NCBI GenBank assembly: GCA_027450105.1
Contig: DAIDKJ010000018.1
Span: 1 to 13,941, forward strand
Direction of reading: 5' to 3'
From: Ferrovum sp.
GTDB taxonomy: Bacteria; Pseudomonadota; Gammaproteobacteria; Burkholderiales; Ferrovaceae
Length of the DNA stretch: 13,941 nucleotides
Both the position numbers and the translations under genes were made by a program. Every line of letters starts with the position of its first letter. Within the stretch, counting starts at the first letter, position 1. This document shows, piece after piece, positions 7,267 to 13,067 of this stretch. Below the pieces are notes generated by a model, which was not told the DNA's origin, ran no database searches, and saw only the letters and a list, made by a program, of their open reading frames with translations.

Positions 7267-9144
7267 TTATCTGTGGGACCATACCCACCAAGCCACCACC
7301 AGAGCCAGCGCCACTGCCCCCCCTTGAAGGTAAATCCGAAGGGGGGGTTTTTTGTCAGCATAAGGGTCGGTGAGAGAGCGCTCGGCGTTTTGTGGGAGTT
7401 GCGGCAGTTGTGTGAGGGAGGTTCCAAAGGGGATGTTGATATGGGCGCGCGCGTTGATGGCCCACCCGTTGGCATCCAGCAGTGGCCCCAGATTGCGGGT
7501 GCGTAATTTAAACCAGGCCAGGGCCACGGCGGGAGCAGAAATGGCCAGCATCAAGCCCAGCAGGGCAATGGGAATCTGCCACCACTGCAAGGCAAGAATA
7601 CCCATGATGACCGACGCCAATGCGGTTCCGATGGCCCCCACAGCCATACCGATGGCAGCAAAGATGCCGGCAAACTTGGCCACGTCGAAGGGGGGGGGCA
7701 GGGCAGCGGAAGCCCCGGTCTTGGTGGAAGAAGCCGGGGTCAGGGCGGGTTTTACCGCGGCATCCGCGGCCTGGGTCATGCGGGCTTCGTTGGCGCTGGA
7801 TTTGCTCGCGGCCAATTTTTGCAGTTGCTCCCCCAATAGTTTGACAAAACGCTTGTAGGGTGACCAGAAGGCTTGGCGCAGACTGATGGGGTGATCGATG
7901 ATCTTGACGATGGTGGCGTCCCAATCCAGTCCTTGTCGATCATAAAAAACACCATTACGTCCCACCATGAGTTGATCCGAATCCCCCGCAGTAAAGGCCG
8001 CAGCGATGGAGATTTTTTTGCCGGCTCGGGTACAGTCACAATACACCAGACAGATGCGCGATAGCGCGGCCAGCAAGGCGTGACGTGCCGGGTCGGTGAC
8101 CGTAATGCACAGCTCGCAGGAACGTCCGTCCAGATACAGGGTTCCGGCCTGGAAGGTGGCCTTGCCCTGGCGGGTGTAAAAATCCTTGAAGGCCACAAAA
8201 TTATTGGCCAGGGTCATGAGATCGCGCTTGTAGCGTGTCAAGCGTTCGAGCGTCAGCGTGGTTTCGTCCTGTGTCCCGCCAACAGGCTTGCCGTTTACCC
8301 AGGCGGCATACTCGGCAAACGCTTGTTTGACCTGCTCCCATTGCCCTGAATGTAGCCGGGATCGAGATCCCAGCAACGGTGTAATCACTTGTTGGGTCAA
8401 GGTGTGCAGGGCGTTTTGCCAGGCTGGGTTGAGTTCTTCCCCAAGGGGTAGTTCACTGGATTGCGCAATGCGCGCAAGGGGCAGAAGAGTTAGCTCTTGG
8501 GGTTCGACCAGCGACTTCAACCCCAGCGATTTGAAATGATCTTCGGTGGGATCGAGCAGAGGTTGTGCGCGCGTATCAAAGAGGCTGATACGACAGCGCA
8601 AAAAATAGTCGTCCACCTTGTCCCGAACAGCCTGCAATGTGGCGTAGGCGGCCTCCGTGGCATCACCCAATGCGGCAAGGGTAGGGCGGGCCTCCTGCCA
8701 GGCTTGCAGTTGGGCAGCAATCAAACGATCTTGCGCGGTTTGTATTTCATCCACCGACAGGGTGTCGTCAGGACTTTTGTCCAGGCTCGTCAACAGGGCC
8801 TGCAAACGCTGGCGCAATGCAGGGCCCTCGGGAGCGTCCATACGAATATCTTCCTGCCTGATCCCATCCTGGCTGTGACCCAGTTGTTCCGGGTTGGTTA
8901 GACGATCCCGGGCCCAGCGCACCGCGGCGATCAGCTCGTTGGCGCGCACATGGCCATCGGCATCGGCGTCGATCAGCGTCAGGGTGCGTTCATCAAACTG
9001 GATGCCTGCCACGGGGCAGGAGAGGGCCATCCATAATTTCTGATCCAGTTGGTCGATGGCCAACAAATCAGAAGCATCGTCCAGGCGCACCTGATCGAAG
9101 CCTCCCGCCCGAAAAAATCGCCAACGCTGCAGGGGTTCCGTCAT
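7267..9144 (-). CDS. Uncharacterised membrane protein with two EF-hand-like loops and a Cys cluster
   Basis: I do not recognise a named family for this 625-residue protein. Residues 59-70 (DADADGHVRANE) form a canonical 12-residue EF-hand loop with Asp at 1, 3 and 5, Gly at 6 and Glu at 12, flanked by helix-like stretches. Residues 122-133 (DKSPDDTLSVDE) form a second, less perfect loop with Asp in place of Gly. Calcium binding is therefore plausible. A central soluble region holds a CxxC (343, 346) and a CxxxCxC (365-371). An Ala-rich linker (about 445-485) leads to two hydrophobic helices (about 490-519 and 522-545), then a segment with DANGWAINARAHINIPFG and a last helix near the C-terminus (about 605-622). 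There is no signal peptide, so the N-terminal part is probably cytoplasmic. The start ATG has AAGAGA about 8 nt upstream. It is convergent with the YceI gene and divergent from fnr. A run of nine C lies at the linker-membrane border. Confidence 0.85.
   Translation of the reverse strand: MTEPLQRWRFFRAGGFDQVRLDDASDLLAIDQLDQKLWMALSCPVAGIQFDERTLTLIDADADGHVRANELIAAVRWARDRLTNPEQLGHSQDGIRQEDIRMDAPEGPALRQRLQALLTSLDKSPDDTLSVDEIQTAQDRLIAAQLQAWQEARPTLAALGDATEAAYATLQAVRDKVDDYFLRCRISLFDTRAQPLLDPTEDHFKSLGLKSLVEPQELTLLPLARIAQSSELPLGEELNPAWQNALHTLTQQVITPLLGSRSRLHSGQWEQVKQAFAEYAAWVNGKPVGGTQDETTLTLERLTRYKRDLMTLANNFVAFKDFYTRQGKATFQAGTLYLDGRSCELCITVTDPARHALLAALSRICLVYCDCTRAGKKISIAAAFTAGDSDQLMVGRNGVFYDRQGLDWDATIVKIIDHPISLRQAFWSPYKRFVKLLGEQLQKLAASKSSANEARMTQAADAAVKPALTPASSTKTGASAALPPPFDVAKFAGIFAAIGMAVGAIGTALASVIMGILALQWWQIPIALLGLMLAISAPAVALAWFKLRTRNLGPLLDANGWAINARAHINIPFGTSLTQLPQLPQNAERSLTDPYADKKPPLRIYLQGGAVALALVVAWWVWSHR
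7317..7353 (+). terminator. Rho-independent terminator for the YceI transcript, inside the convergent gene
   Basis: Seven C then TT (7317-7325) pair with AA then seven G (7339-7347), giving a 9-bp stem, followed directly by six T (7348-7353). On the plus strand this is a textbook intrinsic terminator about 206 nt after the YceI stop. On the minus strand it has no T-tract and encodes the residues around KKPPLRIYLQGG of the convergent protein. Confidence 0.75.
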
Positions 9145-9506
9145 GGGGCATCTCTTTTCAAATCATTGGATTAATTCCCGAACAAACCGGGCACGAGACT
9201 GGTGCATTGGCATTGTAACCGATTCCTTCTTTCATGGAAGACTTGGGATCAGGGAAGACCGAGAGCGCAAACCTTGCTTCGGGACATCAAAATTATGCTC
9301 AATGGTATGCAGGGCATTGATTTTTGGATAGAATGAAAGGAGTTTGACGTAAGTCAAAGTGTTACCTCATGTGACATTCCTGGGGGAATAAGGAATAAAC
9401 ACTTACCAGGAAGTCAGGGTACCGGGGGCACTAGACCCGGCTGAATAGACTGCAGTGATTGTGGAGATCTTTGTGAACAACCAGTGCGCACGGGTTTGAA
9501 GGGTGT
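9145..9506. other. Divergent intergenic region between the EF-hand protein gene and fnr
   Basis: This 362-bp gap holds no convincing gene. On the minus strand TACAAT (9212-9217) is a possible -10 for the EF-hand gene, with a weak -35. On the plus strand TAGAAT (9329-9334) with TATGCA (9306-9311), 17 bp apart, could be the fnr promoter. The FNR-like palindrome follows at 9344-9357. A short GC hairpin (CCGGG 9422-9426 with CCCGG 9436-9440) lies in what would be a leader of about 165 nt. Confidence 0.5.
9344..9357. promoter_or_regulatory. FNR-like box upstream of fnr
   Basis: TTGAC-GTAA-GTCAA is a perfect inverted repeat with the FNR arm length and spacer, differing from TTGAT-N4-ATCAA by one symmetrical base in each arm. 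Flanking T and A extend the symmetry by one pair. If the start is near 9341, the site overlaps the initial transcribed region, where bound FNR would repress its own gene, as E. coli FNR does. Binding is inferred. Confidence 0.6.
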
Positions 9507-10220
9507 ATGGATTTCTCCGAGCTAAAATCAGTCTGCTACGGCTGTAGCATTCGTGAACTTTGCCTGCCAGAGGGCTTGACCGATGAAGAGGTCCTGCTGC
9601 TGGATCAACATATGTTGCATCGTGTTCCGATCCGCAAGGGGGAGCCCCTGTATCGCACGGGCGACCCCTTCAAGTCCCTCTATGCCGTGAGTACCGGGTT
9701 TTTCAAAACCAGCATTCTGCATGAGGATGGTCGTACCCAGGTTACCGGGTTTCAGATGGCAGGGGAAGTTCTGGGGCTGGATGCCATTAGCACGGATCAT
9801 CACATTTGCGATGCCATTGCCCTGGAAGATAGCGCCGTGTGCGAAATCGACTTCAACCAGTTTGAGCAACTGGGGCAACTCATGTCCAACCTGCAACATC
9901 GCTTCAATAAAACCCTGTCTCGGGAAATCGTGCGGGATCAGGGCATCATGCTGCTATTGGGGAGCATGCGGGCTGAAGAACGCCTGGCCGCCTTTCTGGT
10001 CAATCTGGCCAAACGCTTCTCGGCCCGGCGGCAATCAGCTTCCCAGCTGGTGCTGCGCATGACCCGCGAAGATATTGGGAGTTATCTGGGCATCAAGCTG
10101 GAAACCGTGAGCCGCATTCTGTCCCGTTTTCATGATCAGCAGTTACTGGAGGTCCGGGGTCGGCATATTCGCATCCTGAAACCCCAGGGACTCGATCGAC
10201 TGCTCAACAGTAATACCTGA
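9507..10220 (+). CDS. fnr: FNR, oxygen-responsive Crp/Fnr-family transcription regulator
   Basis: This is a global regulator that holds an oxygen-labile [4Fe-4S] cluster, dimerises without oxygen and binds TTGAT-N4-ATCAA sites. The protein has 237 residues. Cys10, Cys13, Cys19 and Cys112 match E. coli Cys20, 23, 29 and 122 with a constant offset of ten, so the cluster ligands look complete and the N-terminus is simply shorter. The cyclic-nucleotide-like beta-roll (about 25-115) contains GEPLYRTGDPFKSLYAV. A dimerisation helix with RDQGIMLLLGSMRAEERLAAF follows, then a winged helix-turn-helix. The recognition helix has Glu199, Ser202 and Arg203, at the same offset from E. coli Glu209, Ser212 and Arg213, the residues that read the TTGAT half-site. 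AAGGG precedes the ATG closely. An FNR-like box lies upstream, and two more sites precede ompW and hemN, its likely targets. Confidence 0.96.
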   Translation: MDFSELKSVCYGCSIRELCLPEGLTDEEVLLLDQHMLHRVPIRKGEPLYRTGDPFKSLYAVSTGFFKTSILHEDGRTQVTGFQMAGEVLGLDAISTDHHICDAIALEDSAVCEIDFNQFEQLGQLMSNLQHRFNKTLSREIVRDQGIMLLLGSMRAEERLAAFLVNLAKRFSARRQSASQLVLRMTREDIGSYLGIKLETVSRILSRFHDQQLLEVRGRHIRILKPQGLDRLLNSNT

Positions 10221-10409
10221 TGCAGCGCTGATGGGCCCCTTGCTTGTAACTGTGTTCAATGTAAAACAACTGGTTGCCGGTCTATAGACTTACCTGGAAG
10301 CGAATCCATCCGCGTGGCCTTGGTCTGCGGCGCTATACCCCACTTGTCAGGCTGTGGGCCAAAGAAAAAGAGGCAACTTCCGGTTTTTTATATCCTGATT
10401 CACCATTCC

Positions 10410-10423
10410 TTGATCCAGATCAA
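10410..10423. promoter_or_regulatory. Consensus FNR box of the ompW promoter
   Basis: TTGAT-CCAG-ATCAA is an exact match to the FNR consensus. It is the core of a larger 28-bp near-perfect palindrome (10403-10430), whose outer arms CCATTC and GAATGG are also complementary, with a single mismatched pair between. Confidence 0.8.
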
Positions 10424-10445
10424 AGAATGGTCTTGCGCGGCCCCT

Positions 10446-10451
10446 TATGAT
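10446..10451 (+). promoter_or_regulatory. -10 element of the FNR-dependent ompW promoter
   Basis: TATGAT matches the -10 consensus at five of six bases. A start near 10458 puts the centre of the FNR box (10416.5) at about -41.5, the classic class II activator position. The -35 region (AAAGAA) is poor, as expected for an activator-dependent promoter. Confidence 0.6.
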
Positions 10452-10564
10452 TTTCTTCACAGGGTGACCGTGAGGATAATTGCGGCATTTCTTGTTCTGG
10501 CCAAGGCGTAGCGGCGCAAGACCGTAATTGCCATGAATCATCCATCCGAGGGGAAAATACGTTG

Positions 10565-11206
10565 ATGAAAACAAACTTGACCAAGAAGTCTATACCCACA
10601 TGGCTGCTCTTGGCCGTTCTGGCCGGTGGAGTGCAGTCTGCAGTGGCTCAGGCCGATGAGGAACTCACGCCCTGGCTGGTCCGGGTGCGGGCACTGGTGA
10701 TTCATACGGACACCAACAACACGGCGGGTGGCGGGGTATCTACGGATACCTTGAAAATATCTGATGAGGTTCAGCCCGAAGTAGACGTATCCTATTTTTT
10801 CACCCCCCATATTGCGGCCGAACTGGTGGCCACGTATCCGGTCAGTCATAGTATCCAACTCAATGGGTCGGATATCGGTGGGCTGAAGGAGCTCCCCCCC
10901 ACGTTGAATCTTCAATACCACTTCGATCCCATGGGCAAGGTCACGCCTTACCTGGGGGCGGGTTTTACTTACCTGCGCACCTGGGATTCTCGCGCTGCGG
11001 GCGGTTCCTTGACCACTTCCCAAAGCAACTGGGGACCGGATGTACAGGTGGGAATGGATTATGCGCTCAGTACGCATGTCTCATTGAATCTGGACATCAA
11101 GAAGCTGTTTATTAGTGCCGACGTGCAGACCGTGGGAGGCGCCAGTGTCCTTACCGCCAACCTCAACCCATGGATCGTCGGCGTGGGTGCGGGCTACCGC
11201 TTTTAA
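10565..11206 (+). CDS. ompW: OmpW-family outer membrane protein
   Basis: This is an eight-stranded beta-barrel of the outer membrane with a hydrophobic channel; family members are linked to uptake of small hydrophobic compounds and to stress and anaerobic responses. The 213 residues are close to E. coli OmpW. A signal peptide (KKSIPTWLLLAVLAGGVQSAVA) precedes the mature start. Family features are PWLVRVRAL at the first strand, a YFFTPHIAAELVATYP strand pair, LPPTLNLQYHF, YLGAGFTY, and the end NPWIVGVGAGYRF with the terminal Phe used by the outer-membrane assembly machinery. The ATG at 10565 is preferred to a TTG three bases earlier; GAGGGG lies about 11 nt upstream. A consensus FNR box in its promoter fits the known anaerobic control of ompW in enteric bacteria. 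The coding region contains a run of seven C (10894-10900). Terminators follow. Confidence 0.93.
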   Translation: MKTNLTKKSIPTWLLLAVLAGGVQSAVAQADEELTPWLVRVRALVIHTDTNNTAGGGVSTDTLKISDEVQPEVDVSYFFTPHIAAELVATYPVSHSIQLNGSDIGGLKELPPTLNLQYHFDPMGKVTPYLGAGFTYLRTWDSRAAGGSLTTSQSNWGPDVQVGMDYALSTHVSLNLDIKKLFISADVQTVGGASVLTANLNPWIVGVGAGYRF

Positions 11207-11215
11207 CCGTCTTTA

Positions 11216-11238
11216 CGCCGACAACCCCCTCGTCGGCG
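11216..11238 (+). other. Hairpin immediately after ompW
   Basis: CGCCGAC and GTCGGCG form a perfect 7-bp stem with a 9-nt loop, 10 nt after the ompW stop. There is no T-tract. It probably supports the stronger terminator next to it or protects the mRNA end. Confidence 0.4.
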
Positions 11239-11243
11239 CAATT

Positions 11244-11280
11244 CGCCACCGCAAGGAAAGGTGCTTTGCGGTGGCGTTTT
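11244..11280 (+). terminator. Rho-independent terminator of ompW
   Basis: CGCCACCGCAA (11244-11254) pairs perfectly with TTGCGGTGGCG (11266-11276), an 11-bp GC-rich stem with an 11-nt loop, followed by four T. It separates ompW from the hemN promoter region. Confidence 0.8.
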
Positions 11281-11424
11281 CATGAACACTTGTCCGCCCG
11301 TTTCCCTTGGTTTTGCAAATTCCGAGCCAGATGTGCAGCAACCGAAGGACAAGCGGGCCGCTGTATTGAATGGACTTGACTGGCCTTTTGCTGCGGGAAA
11401 GAGAATAATGAACCGTGGCAATCA

Positions 11425-11438
11425 TTGATTCAGGTCAA
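11425..11438. promoter_or_regulatory. FNR-like box of the hemN promoter
   Basis: TTGAT-TCAG-GTCAA matches the FNR consensus at nine of ten arm positions. CATAGT (11461-11466) downstream fits a weak -10. A start near 11473 puts the box centre (11431.5) at about -41.5, the class II position. The region 11281-11424 has no gene that I can support. Confidence 0.65.
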
Positions 11439-11495
11439 GTCGGGTTTGCCCGATTTCCTGCATAGTTCAACCTTTCACACGAGAACCCCGTTGGT

Positions 11496-12881
11496 ATGCA
11501 ACTCATTACCCCCGATCTGATGCGCCGATTCGACATTCCCGGGCCGCGGTACACCTCGTACCCCACGGCCGATCGGTTTTTGCCAGATCCGGAGGGCCTG
11601 GTGCTGAAGCAGGCTTTGAGGGAGCGCGCAGCCGAAGCGGCTCTGCCCATGTCGCTGTATGTGCACGTACCCTTTTGCGAGTCGGTGTGCTACTACTGCG
11701 CCTGCAACAAGGTCATTACCAAGGACCATACCAAGGTGCAGGATTACCTGCGGTATCTGGAGCAGGAAATCCACCAGGTGTCGCACCATTTGCTGGGTCC
11801 TGGCGGGCGCCTGTCCCCCGTGTCCCAGTTGCATTTTGGGGGTGGGTCACCCACCTTTCTCAGTGACGACGAATTAACCGCTCTGGTACAACTGCTGCGC
11901 TCCCGCTTCGAGTTTGTGGAAGGGGCTGAATATTCCATCGAAATCGACCCGCGCACAGTCAATGCCACCCGCCTGGCCCATGTGCGCGCTCTGGGCTTTA
12001 ATCGCGTTAGTTTTGGAGTGCAGGATTTCGATCCCCAGGTGCAACTGGCCGTTCATCGGGTGCAACCCTTTGAACAGGTAGAAACCCTGATGGCGCATGC
12101 GCGTGCACTGCAATTTGATTCGCTCAATGTGGATCTCATCTACGGTTTGCCGCATCAGTCCCAGGCCTCTTTTACCCGAACCCTGGAACAGGTTGCGGCC
12201 CTGCGTCCTGACCGCATCGCTTTGTATGCCTATGCCCACTTGCCCGCGCGCTTCAAGCCGCAACGGCGGATCGACGCGGCCCATCTGCCAGGAGCCGACC
12301 TCAAGCTGGGGATGCTGGACATGGCCATCGAAACCTTCCTGGAGCAAGGATACGACTATATCGGCATGGATCATTTTGCCCTGCCGCAGGATCTTCTGGC
12401 GCAAGTCAAGCGCGAGGGACAGTTGCAGCGCAATTTTCAGGGCTATCACACCAATGCCGGTTCTGACCTGGTGGGTTTTGGGGTATCGGCCATCAGTCAG
12501 GTGGGGCGCGCCTATAGTCAAAACCTGAAAACCCTGGCGGAATACTACGCGGCCATCGATGCCGGACGCTTGCCCGTGGACCGGGGGCTTACGCTCACCG
12601 AGGACGATCTGCTGCGGCGCGAGGTCATCATGGGGCTCATGTGCCAAGGGAAGATGGATTTTCAGGATTTGCAACGTCGCTATGCCATCCACGTGGCAAG
12701 CTATTTTGAAGAAGCGCTTACGCGTATGCAGGAATTCGAACAGTTTGATCTGGTCCGGCGCACGGCCGAAGGACTTGAGGTCAGCAAGGCGGGGTGGTTT
12801 TTTGTGCGGGCCATTTCCATGGCTTTCGACAAATACCTCTGGATGCATTCAGACCACCAGCGCTTTTCAAAGGTGTTGTAG
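11496..12881 (+). CDS. hemN: Oxygen-independent coproporphyrinogen III oxidase (HemN)
   Basis: This radical SAM enzyme decarboxylates coproporphyrinogen III to protoporphyrinogen IX without oxygen, allowing haem synthesis under anaerobic conditions in the cytoplasm. The 461 residues are close to E. coli HemN. The N-terminal GPRYTSYPTADRF is typical of true HemN rather than the HemW relatives. Cys61, Cys65 and Cys68 form the CxxxCxxC motif that binds the SAM-cleaving [4Fe-4S] cluster, with Cys70 following as in HemN. HFGGGSPTFLS is the SAM-binding glycine motif. Further HemN features are EIDPRT, NRVSFGVQDFDPQVQ, DLIYGLPHQ, YDYIGMDHFALP and NFQGYHTNA. The start is the ATG with the conserved N-terminus, although its ribosome site is weak. 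An FNR-like box upstream fits anaerobic induction, and a strong terminator follows. Confidence 0.97.
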   Translation: MQLITPDLMRRFDIPGPRYTSYPTADRFLPDPEGLVLKQALRERAAEAALPMSLYVHVPFCESVCYYCACNKVITKDHTKVQDYLRYLEQEIHQVSHHLLGPGGRLSPVSQLHFGGGSPTFLSDDELTALVQLLRSRFEFVEGAEYSIEIDPRTVNATRLAHVRALGFNRVSFGVQDFDPQVQLAVHRVQPFEQVETLMAHARALQFDSLNVDLIYGLPHQSQASFTRTLEQVAALRPDRIALYAYAHLPARFKPQRRIDAAHLPGADLKLGMLDMAIETFLEQGYDYIGMDHFALPQDLLAQVKREGQLQRNFQGYHTNAGSDLVGFGVSAISQVGRAYSQNLKTLAEYYAAIDAGRLPVDRGLTLTEDDLLRREVIMGLMCQGKMDFQDLQRRYAIHVASYFEEALTRMQEFEQFDLVRRTAEGLEVSKAGWFFVRAISMAFDKYLWMHSDHQRFSKVL

Positions 12882-12905
12882 CAGTCTCCTAAAGTGGTCT
12901 TTATC

Positions 12906-12939
12906 GCCCTCGTTGCTCACGCTTCGAGGGCTTTTTTTT
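12906..12939 (+). terminator. Rho-independent terminator of hemN
   Basis: GCCCTCG (12906-12912) pairs with CGAGGGC (12925-12931), a 7-bp stem with a 12-nt loop, followed by eight T (12932-12939). It lies 25 nt after the hemN stop. Confidence 0.9.
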
Positions 12940-13036
12940 CGGTGCTCCCGGTACCAATCGTTTTTGCCAGAGGTAATCGTCTACGGTGCCGTGCGGGATT
13001 TTGCAGCAGGTGCGGCAACAGAACATCCTAAAGCCG

Positions 13037-13042
13037 TATAAT
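13037..13042 (+). promoter_or_regulatory. -10 hexamer upstream of the ArnA-type decarboxylase gene
   Basis: A perfect TATAAT lies 26 nt before the ATG. The best upstream hexamer (GCAACA, 16 bp away) is a weak -35. With the hemN terminator behind it, this gene most likely has its own promoter here. The leader would be only about 20 nt. Confidence 0.45.
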
Positions 13043-13067
13043 GACGGTTTTTACAGCGGCGGCCTTC

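Larger units (their letters stand above)
10221..10564. other. Intergenic region between fnr and ompW
   Basis: This 344-bp stretch has no supported gene. Its notable content is the FNR site at 10410-10423 with a downstream -10, followed by an untranslated leader of about 107 nt. I see no strong intrinsic terminator for fnr in the first 190 bp, so read-through into ompW is possible. Confidence 0.5.

Noticed and set aside
9422..9440. Hairpin in the fnr leader as a riboswitch or RNA thermometer
   Set aside because: Only a 5-bp stem; it lies about 70 nt from the start codon, does not cover the ribosome site, and no known riboswitch pattern is seen.
10314..10511. A 65-codon frame between fnr and ompW
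   Set aside because: It runs through the FNR box and -10 element of ompW, has no ribosome site and resembles no protein that I know.
11874..12848. A 324-codon open frame opposite hemN
   Set aside because: It overlaps a complete HemN with all cluster cysteines; the antisense protein is rich in Gln, His and Gly with no family features.
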